Shown: one piece after another, positions 34,669-46,134 of the stretch
How the letters are laid out: every line of letters begins with the position of its first letter
Numbering within the stretch: position 1 is the first letter of the stretch
The notes under the pieces: model-generated
The model's database searches: none
Seen by the model: only the letters and a program-made list of their open reading frames with translations
What the model was told of the DNA's origin: nothing
Program-made: the position numbers and the translations under genes
Source of the DNA: Gentiana macrophylla
Taxonomy: Eukaryota; Streptophyta; Magnoliopsida; Gentianales; Gentianaceae
Direction of reading: 5' to 3'
DNA length: 64,000 nt
Assembly: GCA_026214975.1 (NCBI GenBank)
Contig: CM047809.1
Location: forward strand, 25,022,241-25,086,240

Positions 34669-36080
34669 ATGGTGTTCACGAAGCTGGGGCGGAGTGCGAG
34701 AGACTTAGAGTTCGACGAGAAAGTCCAACACCGGTCGTAGGAGGCGGTGTTGTGAGGCGATTCCTCCGCCGCATCGAGTTTATCACCACCACCTCGTACT
34801 GCGACACCCACACCAAGGTCTCAGCAGGGTTTGTCACCGCGACCTCATCAGGAGCAACTTCCACGATGGCACGTGGGGAGTTCAGTTCAGTTTTCTTTGG
34901 CGAGCGATGTTCCAGCAGGATTTGTACCGCCACCGGTAAGTTACCCTCCGCACTAGCAAACCTTTTATCCTCGACCAATCAGTGTTTACCCACCACCAGT
35001 TAGCGTTTACCCTCCACCACACCCCTCACCATTAGTGTTTCATCAACAACAGCATACTTTCTACCCACCTCCTGCAGGTCATACCCCTCGACCTACTGTA
35101 CCACTTTCACCGCGGTTCGACCATCAGGAAGGTTTTGGTTATCCACCTTTTGGTTCCCAACAAGCTCAGCCAATCCCGCAACACCACGAATTACCATCGA
35201 GGATACTACCCTTTCCGGCCCGGAACCCTGGCGAATCCGGCCTACCTCGACAACAGATGCATTCGGCAGAGCAAGTGCCTTTTGGTTACCCTTCGGTTTA
35301 CCCACCAGTGAGACCGGTATTTGAGCAAGCACCGGATATGGATTGGTATACAAGATTGAGAAGGAATCGGGTTGAGAACTTCTACGAAAACGTCGAACAT
35401 TCAAAGGCCGAGGAATGGATAAGGAGCTTCGAGAAGGCATGCAGGAACATTCATGTGCCTGAGACCGAGATGGAACAAGCTGGCGATTAGTTTTCTTTTG
35501 GGTGCATCGAAGCTTGGATAGATGCTATCTGAGTAGCAATGGCAAGGTCACCGGTGGGAATCTTTCAAAGCTATGTTCTATAATGAGTACTTTCCGGCAG
35601 CATCAAGAGGCATATAAGGCAAGTCATTTTTGGCCCAAGCGGGGTATTCATCGACGGTATCTCAAGTATACCAACAAGTTTAATGAGTTAGGAAGGTTCT
35701 ATCCCGAGCTCATGAAAGTGGAAGAAAGGAAGATGGCCTTTGTACAAGGAAGGACTAGCACATGAGATCTGATCGGTATGTTGGGATTCTGTGAGGAATA
35801 TAGCGAGTTCTTGAATAAAGCCTTGGAGGTTGAGACCTTGGGAAGAAGGCTCTTGTTGTGATTGGAAACAAGCAAAACTTTAGGGCGAGTCAGGGTAATC
35901 ACCGAGAGCCCCACAACAAAATGCTAAGAAGACAACGACTCTTCCGGCGGCTAAGGCCCCAAATAGTGCACCTCTGTGTTCCAAGTGCAACCGGAATCAT
36001 TCGAGGAGAGTGCGAGCTAGTTCAGCGGTTGCTACTTTTGGAGGGCGGGGCACTTTTCTAGGAATGTCCCAATAAGGGGA
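34669..36080 (+). pseudogene. Chromovirus gag, broken
   Basis: A start-like MVFTKLGRSARDLEF lies at 34669 but soon meets a stop. A proline/glutamine-rich region and the capsid-like segment ENFYENVEHSKAEEWIRSFE occupy 35035-35490. After a frame break, EYTNKFNELGRFYPELM-type sequence (ending 35765) matches plant retrotransposon gag. Near 35970-36065 a zinc-knuckle remnant (LCSKCNRNHS, then GHFSRNCP-like) remains. At least three frame breaks. Confidence 0.8.
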
Positions 36081-36324
36081 ATAAAGGGAGTACGAGCCGA
36101 GAAGCGGTAGGAGCGGCCCAAGCCGACCGATTCGAGTTTTGCGGTGATGCTAGGGATGCGAGAACAGGAGGATGATGTTATCTCGGGTACCTTGTTGTTA
36201 ATTTATTCTATTTAGACATTTTATGGCGCGTTTATTCATCTTTGTAATTTTATTTAAATGAAAGAATATGCATCCTAGATGCGATAATGCTAGATAACCT
36301 AGTGGTGGTGAGCTTTGTTAAATC

Positions 36325-36627
36325 ACGGGAGCGTCTAACACTTTTGTGTCGACCAAGGTAGCTAAGAAGTTGAGTTTACCCTCGGAACCTTTAAGAAACA
36401 CTTTGGAGATAACTACACCGTTAGGGAAGGTAACAAAGGTAACTAGGATGATAACTCAAGTGGAAGTTCGAGTTGGACCTCATAGATGCAAGAGTGATTT
36501 CTTTGTTTTAGACTTTTCGGACATTGGCGTGATTCTTGGAATAGATTGGCTATCCGAGAATTATGTTCACTTTAAAGTACTCGGAAATCGGATAAGGCGT
36601 ATCAAGGAATGTGTACAAGGCGAGTAA
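36325..36627 (+). pseudogene. Chromovirus aspartic protease, broken at the active-site end
   Basis: The reading GASNTFVSTKVAKKL follows a damaged D-S/T-G active-site motif near 36325-36335. The fold's second half is intact: DFFVLDFSDIGVILGIDWL, with the ILGIDWL signature of Ty3/gypsy proteases. It processes the gag-pol polyprotein in active relatives. Confidence 0.8.
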
Positions 36628-36864
36628 GCGACATCCGATAATTTCGGTGGTCAAGGCAATTAGAGCTTGTCGGAAGGGTTGTGAAGGCTACTTGTTTATC
36701 TGCAGTGGATGTGGAACAAGTGAAGCCTAAGCTAGAAGAAACTCCGGTAGTGAGAGAGTACCCGAGGTATTTCGGAAGAGTTACCGGGAAACATGCCGGA
36801 TAGGAAATCGAGTTTGAGATCAAGTTGGTACCGGGGCGGCACTAGTTGCTAAGGCACCTATAGA

Positions 36865-37790
36865 ATGGCACCGGCTGAATTAAAAGAGTTGAAAGCTAAA
36901 CTTAAGGATATGCTTGAGAGGAATATAATTCAGCCCAGTACTTCGCCTTGGGGAGCCCCTATTTTGTTTGTGAAGAAGAAAGATGGTAGCATGAGGATGT
37001 GTATCGACTACAGGGCGTTGAATAACCTTACCATCGAGAATAAGTATCCCTTGCCGAGGATAGATGATCTGTTCAATCAGTTGCAAGGCAAGAAAGTGTT
37101 CTCTAAGATTGATCTTAGGTCCGGATATCATCAGTTGAAGATCAAGGTGGCAGATATACCGAAGACGGCTTTTAGTACGAGGTATGGACATTATGAGTTC
37201 TTGGTTATGCCTTTTGGACTCACTAATGCTCCATCCGCATTTATGGATTTTATGCAGCGAGTCTTCATGCCATACTTGGATAAGTTTGTGATAGTGTTCA
37301 TAGACGACATCCTAGTGTACTCTAAGGATGAGAAAGAACATGAATAACACTTAAGGATAGTGTTAGATACCTTGAAGAAGAACCAATTGTTTGCTAATTT
37401 CTCTAAGTGCGACTTTTGGTTGAAACAAGTCAGTTTCTTGGGACATGTCATTTCTGGAGATGGCATCCAAGTTGATCCAGCAAAGATAGAAGCAGTTGAG
37501 AATTGGCCTAAACCTACAACAGTTTCGGAAGTAAGGAGCTTCCTTGGTTTGGCTGGCTACTATAGGAAGTTTGTGCAAGACTTTTCAAAGATAGCTACTC
37601 CACTCACTAAGCTTACACAGAAGAATGTGAAGTTCGAATGGACTAGCGAGTGTGATGCGACTTTTCATACCCCTGAAGGATAGGTTGACTACGGCCCCGG
37701 TGTTGGCGGTTACGGAGATTTTTGATAACTATGATGTCTACCACAGATGCTTGGGACGAGGGGTCTAGGTTGTGTGTTGATGCAAGGGGA
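36865..37790 (+). pseudogene. Chromovirus reverse transcriptase, nonsense-interrupted
   Basis: Long open stretch with the RT blocks [44 protein letters not shown] and the catalytic [10 protein letters not shown]. An in-frame TAA at about 37345 follows EHE where relatives have another glutamate, then the frame continues [20 protein letters not shown] and [12 protein letters not shown] up to about 37680. After that it is frame-shifted. Copies RNA to DNA in active elements. Confidence 0.92.
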
Positions 37791-38119
37791 ATGTGATTGC
37801 TTATGCATCGAGGCGATTGAAGGTGCATGAGAAGAACTACCCGACACATGACTTAGAATTGGCGGCAGTAGTGTTTGCATTAAAGACTTGGAGGCACTAC
37901 TTGTATGGAGTTAAGGCCGGGATCTTCACCGATCACAAGAGTTTGAAGTATTTCTTTACAGGAGAATCGAACATGAGGCAGAGGAGATGGCTAGAGTTCG
38001 TGAAGGACTATGATTTGGATATCCGGTACCATCCAGGAAAAGCCAACGTAGTGGCAGATGCTTTAAGCAGGAAACTAGTGTTTGCAGTTTCAAGCGTCGA
38101 AGTTGTGGCGAAAGGTTAG
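37791..38119 (+). pseudogene. Chromovirus RNase H domain
   Basis: Open segment with [20 protein letters not shown], a catalytic-type [11 protein letters not shown], and the C-terminal [15 protein letters not shown] that closes RNase H in Ty3/gypsy polyproteins. It is out of frame with the RT as assembled. Confidence 0.9.
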
Positions 38120-38229
38120 GCGGGCTAGAAATCGGCGAGTTTGATCAGTTGAGGATCGGCAGTTTGTGGCGCCCGATGTTAGCAAGATCGAGTTGATGGA
38201 TGATATTCGGGAGAAGCAAGATGAAGACC

Positions 38230-39600
38230 GGCTTTGGTTGACTTGAAGCAAGTTGCAAGAGAAAAGCCCACGGTTGGCTATGTGTTAGACAAGAGCGAAA
38301 CCTTTGGTATCATGATCGCTTTGTGTGTGCCTAATGTTGGTGACTTAAGACAAAGAGTCATGGAAGAGGCACATAGGATTGCCTTTGCGATTCATCCAGT
38401 GCTACCAAGATGTCTGAGAGACTTAAAGGAGAAGTTTTGGTGGCCTCGATGAAGTTGGAAATAGCCAAGTTAAATAGCAGAGTGTGACATTTGTCGGAAG
38501 GTGAAGGCGAGCATAGAAGACCGGGAGGAATGCTTAAGCCATTGGATATCCCGGAATGGAAGTGGGATAAGATTACTATGGATTTTATCACCGGTTTACC
38601 TAAGGCGAGGCGGTAATGATGCGATCTGGGTAATCGTGGATAGGACCGACTAAGTCCGCCCATTTCTTACCGTATAAGGTTGATATACCTTTGAAGAAGA
38701 TGACGACACTATACTTGGATAATATAGTGAAGTTACACGGAGTTTCTATCTCTATAGTCTCGGATCGAGATAGTCGATTAAATCGGCCGGTTTTGGAAGA
38801 GTTTACAAGAAGCTTTTGGAACCAAGTTAGATTTGAGTACGGTGTTTCATCCTCAGACGGATGGACAATGCGAGAGGACCATCCAAACACTTGAGGACAT
38901 GCTAAGAGCACTGTGTTTTGGAAGTAGGTGGATCATGGGATGATTACCTACCGGTAGCAAAGTTTGCCTACAATAATAGTTATCACGCAAGTATAGGCAT
39001 GCCACCGTTCGAGCGTTGTATGGAAGAAGATGTAGAAACGCCGTTGTTTTGAGATGAAGTCGGGAAAGGCAGATTACGAGGGCGGAAATGGTTGAACAAG
39101 CTAAGGAAAGGTTAATTTGGTTAAGAAGAATTTGAAAACGAGACAGACGAGGCGCGAAAAGTTGAGGCGAGACGTTAGAAGAAGACCGCTTGAGTTTGAA
39201 GTCGGTGATAGAGTGTATCTACGAGCTTCACCGATGAAGGAGTGAAGCGCTTTGGACAAAAGGAAAGCTAAGTCAAGGTACGTTGGACCTTTTGAAATCT
39301 CGGAAAGGATTGGACCGTTGGCTTACAAGCTTAAGTTCTTTGGAATCGATGTCAAGGGTCCATAGTGTGTTTCACGTCTCGATGTTAAAGAAGTGTCGAC
39401 AAGGAATGATGTCGAAGCGCAATTGATCGGAAATTCTACAAGACAATCTTGCTTATGACGAGAGACCGATCAGGATTTTGAACCGGAAGGAAAAGATGAT
39501 AAAGAGACGGATGATTCCGTTGGTGTTGGTTCGATGGAGTAATCATTCACCCGAGGAGGCAACTTGGGAAGTTGAAGATGACATGATCGAGTGAATTCAA
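38230..39600 (+). pseudogene. Chromovirus integrase with chromodomain-like tail, multiply frameshifted
   Basis: Remnants in order: linker near HRIAFAIHP; zinc-finger CDICRKVKA; catalytic core with [17 protein letters not shown] and the DGQC-ERTIQ segment containing the catalytic glutamate; C-terminal VFHVSMLKKC; and WSNHSPEEATWEVEDDM, typical of the chromodomain end that targets integration to heterochromatin. Frames change about every 100-250 bases. Confidence 0.85.
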
Positions 39601-39660
39601 GAGTTCGTGAATTTACGGTATGTTCTAGTTTCGAGGCGAAACTCCTTTTAAGGGGAGGAA

Positions 39661-41747
39661 TGTAATATTCCGATTTTAGGGAAAAATGAGACATGTCATT
39701 TTGTAAAGCGAAATATTATTATTTCTTTTCTTTTATTGGAGTTAAGTATTTTATGGATTTTATATATGTGGTTTTGAAATTATGTATATGTAATTAAGGG
39801 ATTATTACGATTTTGGTAATTAAAGGACAATTAAGGGAAAAAGGATTTATGGGAAATTGGTATTTAAGGAAAATTAACACACAATAATCTCATAACCTAA
39901 TCAAATCGAGAATTCAGCGTGTGTGCCTTCTTTCTGTGCAATTTTGGAGGAAGGAAGAGGCCAAGAGAGTTTTCACAAATTCTAAGAGATAGCTTAATCG
40001 TTTTGAGATCAGGCGAGAGCTTTAGATTCGTCGTGAGAAGGACATCGTTTGGTCATCGAGTTTGGGAGTTGCGGCAGATTTTAAATTTTGTTTAGATCGG
40101 TTTTTGTGGCTGCAATTAGGTAAGAAACTCTTCCTATGATCTCGATTATGATTAAGTGAAGCGTAGATCACGTTTTAAGATGTGGATGTTAGTAAAAGAA
40201 GTGTTTTTCGTTGTTTAAGGATCATAAGTGTCCTTGGGATGTTTAGATATGTTTTCTACGTTTTTCTGAGTTTAATTCGATGCCAATTAGGTCAGAAACG
40301 GATTTGAAATCGTGTTGAGAAGATTTAGCGTTTTGGGAAAAACCCAGGTGGGCGGGCGTCTGCAATAGGCGGGACGGGCGTCCGAGACCTAATGTGAGAG
40401 ACGGGCGTTTGCAATAAGCGAGCGGGCGCGTCGAGGTGAGATTTTTATTCGAGGATGTATCATTTTTTGGCAAGCGGGCGTTTGGGTTTTAGTGGGCGGG
40501 CGTCCGACTACGGACGGCGTCCATAGAGGTTCAAGCAGGCGTCGGCTGTTTTACCTTGTCTTTACGGTTTTATCATTCTAGTTTGGTTTTGGGTTTCATA
40601 ATCATGTTATAATTGTTTTAAACCTTAATTTATGCTATGATAACATTGGGTAACATAAACAAGCCTGAATTGAGCTTACGATTCGTTCGGTTAAAACACC
40701 GAATGTACTCTTAAAGGGAGTTGAAGTTCGGATCCGTCGGAAGAGCATGATAGGCTTGTGCTTTGATGAATTAGTATTCATCAATATGCGTGTAATTGCT
40801 AGGCCTCGTCTATGTCTGCAGTGGTGCAGGAAGAGAGTAGCCAAGGTGAGGAGTTTAATTGAAAACACATAGGTGGTTAGTTAATCATCCTAATAAAACA
40901 CGTCTTGACTAGTAAAAGATTAAACAACATGTCTCTCTTGGATAGGCACCGATCTATATCGCGATGTGTGTGCTACCTACGAAGGTGGAAGAACTCCGTG
41001 AGTCAACAAAACCCTAAATGCGGAGGGACTCGGCCGAGGTGTCGCGTACTATCGGAGCCTACTAGTCTAGCCTCCGTGGATATTGGTGTGATCACTTTAA
41101 TATGTTGCAATCGATATCTCTGGTGGATATACATCGGTGTAGTGCCACTTGAGTGCGGTTTTAACATAGATAAGTTAAGTAAAGCGTTTAGTCAATTCAT
41201 GTTGATGGACATGAGATGAACCACTAGATTGAGTCGGTCAAACTTAAACAACGAAACTTTTAATTATCTTATCTTTATGAATTATAAGCTGTTGTCATAG
41301 CTTCTCTTTCTTATTAAGTCGTTGTACTTACCTTAAATACATGTTTTTCTATGTTTTTGGGGATGAGAAGGCGAACAGGTTGATAATGTTTCACGAGGAG
41401 GAGTTCGATGATGGCGTTTGAAGGCGCCTCATTGAAGACTTTACTTTTATTATTTTGTTATTCTTCATTAGACGATATTAGAATTTTGGTCTTCGGGAGA
41501 CTTGTAGTACCGTTACATTTCTTTTGGATTTCGTACTTTCCTTGAATGTAATAAATTACATTTCCTTCTTTAGATTTCATTTCTATTCTTGGATGTTGGA
41601 AATTTTATACCCGAGTCTTTTGCTTCCGTTTGCTTATTTTTGATACGACGTAGTAGAGCTTACGTATAAAGTGAATTTATTTTTATTTTATACGTGCGGA
41701 CGTTCTTTTCCGGATAAGGACTGGGGTGTCGGGAGCGAGGCGTTACA
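39661..41747 (+). repeat. 3' LTR of the chromovirus
   Basis: 2,087 bp, same termini as the 5' LTR. The two LTRs differ by many one- or two-base indels as well as substitutions, with indels dense in the GC-rich motif block (about 40345-40545). Confidence 0.95.
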
Positions 41748-42638
41748 AAGTTCATTATAAAATACCATTGACATTCATTGTGTAGATTCTTTTGAAGAAT
41801 AACCACGATTTAGTGAGAATTTTTTTCATGGTATCTCAACATGTAACTATGTAAGTGATTGTGACTATAATATTATCCGTTTACGTGTTATGCGGAGGCA
41901 TCTACCATACAATAATGAGTTTTATCGAGAATTTGAATGTTTTATTGAGGAAATGAATGTTAGTTTAGAAAAATAGAAATAGGTCGGAAGGATAAGAAAT
42001 GTAATAAATGAGGATGAAATGACATTTTCCATTTTGTGTGATTAAAAATGACAATATAAAATAAATGGACCAGAAATACTCATGATATTTTTTATCGAAA
42101 AGTTGGAGTAAATGTCCTGCCATAAATTATGGAAGTGAATACGCTAAATCAAATTAATCAATGAAGTTACAGTAATATAAAAATAAATAGTAACATAATA
42201 AAATATAGTTACAATAAAAAAATATAGTAACACAAGAAAAATGTGGTAACATATAAAAAGATGTAATTACAACCAATGAAATAAATGTACTGATAAAAGA
42301 TGTAATAATGATGATAAAATAGATATAGTTAAACCCAAAATGTAGTAACATTGAAAAGTAGAAGTAACAATAGATAAAATACATGTAACTTGTGTTTATT
42401 TTCCTTGAAGTTTTTTATATCACTTAATCAATCATTTATTACAATTAACTCACCAATCACTTCTTTATCTACAAATAAAAAATATTAAATTATCTTTCAC
42501 CATTTCACTTTATCTACTTTATTACTTTTTTACCATTATTTTATTCATTATACTAATTTATTTCAATTTCTTTCATGAATAATTTCTTTATCTACCCAAA
42601 TTTGAAAAAATATTTTAACTTTATAATCATTACTTGAT
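41748..42638. repeat. AT-rich DNA with reiterated gtaac motifs
   Basis: Between 42160 and 42400, gtaaca/gttac motifs recur every 20-30 bases. The same vocabulary in opposite orientation fills 44340-44770. No gene is seen. Confidence 0.45.
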
Positions 42639-43547
42639 TAGGGGTGTGTACGGATACGGATTATCGAAAACCAAAAGTTTCAAAGCATTTGGTTGATTCG
42701 GTTCGGTTAATTACACTTCCCGGTTCGGTTTCGGTTTATATCATGCAAAAACCGAAAATTTTGGTTCGGTTACTGTTATTTCTAAAAAATATCCAAAATT
42801 AAACCGAAAACCGAACCGAATAATTATCCGATTAATTGAACCGTTTTACATGATTAAACCCGAACCGAAGTTAAATCCAAATTATCCTCTGTTTTCAAGA
42901 AGTAACTTTAATATTCTCGGTTGTAGGCTACTACATTTGTAGCATCTCCCAGTAATTAATATTTTTTTTGTTCTTTGAAAAGTCATTTACAAATACATTG
43001 TTTTCTCTCGTTAAGTCATGAAGTTTCTTCTCCTCTTTCTTATTTATTGTCTGTTTTCTAGGGTTCATCTTCTCAAATAAAAATAAAAATCCTTCGACTA
43101 CTTTTGATTAGGGACCTGTTACTTCAAGAAGACTCAAAATCTAATAGTCCCACCTTATCATTCCATTGGATTTAGCTTGGAATCATGTGCGAAAACTCTT
43201 ATTTATTCAGTGGTGTGGATTATGACTTGTTTAAGTCTTATGTATTTTGATCAAACTTTTAATATTAAAGTTGTTTTTATTTGTTTTGTTTTAATTCGTT
43301 TGTCGGTTAACCGTTGATTTTAGTTCGATGTTGATTAAAATCTTAACATTAAAGTTGTTTTTTAAATATTTTTAAATTGATTTCATTTTTCTGTTAACCG
43401 TCGAATTGAACCGTTATATTCGGTTCGGTATGGTTCGGTTATTTTTTAGAACGGTTCGATTCACGGTTTCAATTTATTAGTAACGAATTTTACTGGTTCG
43501 GTTTGATTCTGGCATTAACCGTGCCGATCCGAACCGATAATACACCA
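42639..43547. mobile_element. CCGAAC-rich non-autonomous DNA element
   Basis: Bounded by TTAGGGGTGTGTA and, inverted, TTGTGGTGTATTA. Both subterminal regions are dense in ggttcggtt or aaccgaacc, a pattern seen in many eudicot non-autonomous DNA transposons. The centre (42880-43300) is unrelated AT-rich DNA. No target duplication was established. Confidence 0.45.
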
Positions 43548-44790
43548 CAACTTCAATCATTTTATTATATTTTATTATCCATTAGCATATAAAACACTCC
43601 AAAATAAGCTCAACCAAAAGCAAGCGGAACGTGAATTCTGACAAGCAAAATGAACTAACATTGGCATGAATCGAGTAACATGGGTGAAGTAATTTTGCAT
43701 CAAAATTATAGATAAAGTGAGTATTTTGTTTTACATTAAAAAAATGTGTAGTGTAATTGATGCATAAATCATGGACAAATGATTGACAATTATAATAAAT
43801 GATGAAAGAGCATTAAATGCATTGATTGTCGGTTTTGTTTTTAGGTAGAAAAGCATTAAAGGATAGATTTTTAAAATTGTAACGAGCGTGAAAGAGATCG
43901 GTGCATATCATGAATTTTTAAAAATTTTTTTAGTAAAAAGTACTCTTTGAAATTTACACTATTTTTGTCCTAATTAAAATCATTTTCCTTGAATTATGAT
44001 TTATTACTAATTCTGTCCTTCTTGGTAAAAATTGATAGAAATTATTATTTGACTAAAAAACATATTCTTAACTAAATGGGGAATGCAAAGAGGCATTGTG
44101 ATTTAATAAGGGCCGAAAGACATTGTTTATCTAAATTACTTCTCTTGATACATTCACAAGTTATCATAAATAAATAATAATAATAAATAGGTGCCTACCA
44201 TAAAAATAGGAGATTATATTTAATTAATTTTCACAATATATAGTAATGTGACCAATCACTATTCCATGATTTAGGCATCTATTATTACTACACAATTTTG
44301 ATTTTAATGCAAAAAAATACTCATCTTATCTACAATTTTGGCGAAATTACTCCACCATATGTTACTCGATCCATATCAATGTTACTATATTTTTTTCACT
44401 GTAACTACATCTAATTTATTGGTTGTTACTACTTAACTTTATCAATGTTATCATACTTTTATGTTGTAACTATAGCTATTTTATTGTTTGTAACTACCTT
44501 TTTTTGAGTTTTAATATATTTTTAGATTTGTAACTATATTTTATTGGTTATTCTTGCTTCATTTTATATGTTACTACATTTTTATGTGTAAATACCTTCT
44601 TTTGTAGCTATAATATATTGGTTGTTATTACTTTTTATGTTACTAAATTTTTTTGGTTGTGACTACATCTTTTTTATAAGTGTTACTATATTTATTTTTG
44701 GCGTAACTACATCTATATTGATGTCAAAAAAAAAAAAAAACTACATCTATATTATTGTATTTTTATGTGTTGTTATATATATATATATGG
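43548..44790. repeat. AT-rich DNA with tgttac/gtaactac arrays
   Basis: 44340-44770 repeats tgttacta and gtaactacatct with 20-40 base spacing, the inverted counterpart of 42160-42400. A short A-run and TA tract close it. No gene is seen. Confidence 0.45.
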
Positions 44791-45081
44791 GGTTACATTA
44801 GCACACCCATTTTTACTACTAGCACCCGATTCCGGCACCACAAAATTTTCTCGGCACCACGGTTGTTTTTAATGAGCAAGCGTCGATGTGTGATTTTCAA
44901 TAGATAATCACTAAATCCTACCGTGACGATACGGTATTTCACCTCTCCCGTGGAATTATCAGTTGGTCGGTGGCGTTTTGAAGAGTCAAGCACAGTAATG
45001 GACACCTCGGGTCGAACATGACAAGTGCCAATGAAAGCCACTGTGATGGCGACTTATGCAAGTGTCTATCTCGAACACCCG
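44791..45081. other. Unassigned repeat-like DNA
   Basis: Contains agcacacccattttta and cggcaccac phrases. A loosely similar gagcgggcgttg-type phrase occurs near 25170. No coding feature is convincing. Confidence 0.3.
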
Positions 45082-45445
45082 TGTCGGATATATTGAGTCG
45101 ACACCGTAAGTCGGCTTGACCTCACAAGCCCAATTCAAGAGATTACTTAGGAAAGGGTTAGGCCCGATAAGGGTTATTAATGTCCAATAGACCTCACCGC
45201 CATATGATTGGGGTTTATCACGGATTTATGGCTATAAATACACAACTCAGGGAACTACGTAAGGCTTGATTCTGGACAATACTGAGGATACGTAGGCAAC
45301 TTTGAGATACATTCTTGGGCTCACCACAAAACCACTAAAGAACCTTAACCCCTGGCTATTGTTTTAGCCGTCCTTATTCTTCTTGGTTCATACAGTAGAT
45401 TATATTTGGCCTGTTAAATCGGTGGTGCTTAATCTAACATCATCA
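45082..45445 (+). repeat. Tat/Retand-like 5' LTR
   Basis: Begins TGTCGGATATATTGAG and ends ...ctaacatcatca, directly before TTGGTGCTTTAG, a primer-site-like motif of Tat-lineage elements. A TATA box (ggctataaatac) lies at about 45230-45241. The outer boundary is approximate and no partner LTR is in the window. Confidence 0.5.
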
Positions 45446-46034
45446 TTGGTGCTTTAGAAGGAGGGTAATCTACCGGTGAATTATTAGGATATCGTGATGG
45501 CACCGCCGCAAAGAGCCCACGAGGCGATCGGTAAAATTTGCGACTGCAGAAGGTCACGCGGGTGTAGATCCGGCGAGGGGTACAAACCAGGATCTGAAAT
45601 CCGCTGGATCGAGACCCACAGGTTGTACAACCGCTTAAAGCCTCGGCTTCCCACAATTGCAAGACATGGTGATCTGGCGTCTTTGGATGAAGGCATGCTG
45701 AAGCAGTGGTGGCATCGGCGTTCATAGACAAATGGATCTATAACACCAGCGATGAACATAATCCTTTGGACGCTTTGGTCGAAAGAACTGAGAACTCAAG
45801 AGGAAGAAGCACCTTCGATCCCGGGAAGAGTGCGAGCGAGGTAGAAATCGACATCACCAGCGCCAAGAAGCGTGTTGTGCAAGAAAAGCACCAAAGGAAA
45901 ATCGAGGATAGTATTGAAATGAGTTCAACATCGTCGTAGGTAGGATTAGGTCACATAATGGCTCGATTCACCGTTCATTTCTGAAATAGAGGAATTCTTG
46001 ATGCACGAGTCTTTAAGCCACGAAAGATGGAGCC
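45446..46034 (+). pseudogene. Leader and gag-like remnant of the Tat-like element
   Basis: Short ORFs (45494-45727 and 45706-45939) of higher GC follow the putative primer site. The second reads AFIDKWIYNTSDEHNPLDAL and is charged and helical thereafter. I infer gag from position only. It is cut off by the assembly gap. Confidence 0.35.
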
Positions 46035-46134
46035 NNNNNNNNNNNNNNNNNNNNNNNNNNNNNNNNNNNNNNNNNNNNNNNNNNNNNNNNNNNNNNNNNN
46101 NNNNNNNNNNNNNNNNNNNNNNNNNNNNNNNNNN
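46035..46134. other. Assembly gap of 100 N
   Basis: Exactly 100 N, the usual placeholder for a gap of unknown size. Sequences on its two sides need not be adjacent in the genome. Confidence 0.99.

Larger units (their letters stand above)
32499..41747 (+). mobile_element. Ty3/gypsy chromovirus (Tekay/Del-like), 9.2 kb, complete structure
   Basis: Both LTRs begin TGTAATATTCCG and end GCGTTACA. The perfect 5-bp target duplication AAGTT flanks the element at 32494-32498 and 41748-41752. A tRNA-Met primer site follows the 5' LTR and a polypurine tract (aaggggaggaa, 39650-39660) precedes the 3' LTR. Between them lie, in order, gag, protease, RT, RNase H, integrase and a chromodomain-like C-terminus, the chromovirus order. 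All reading frames are interrupted, so it is non-autonomous as assembled. Lineage name is inferred from family resemblance. Confidence 0.95.

Noticed and set aside
34676..35440. Minus-strand ORFs of 100-115 residues over gag
   Set aside because: Shadows of the plus-strand gag region; no independent motif.
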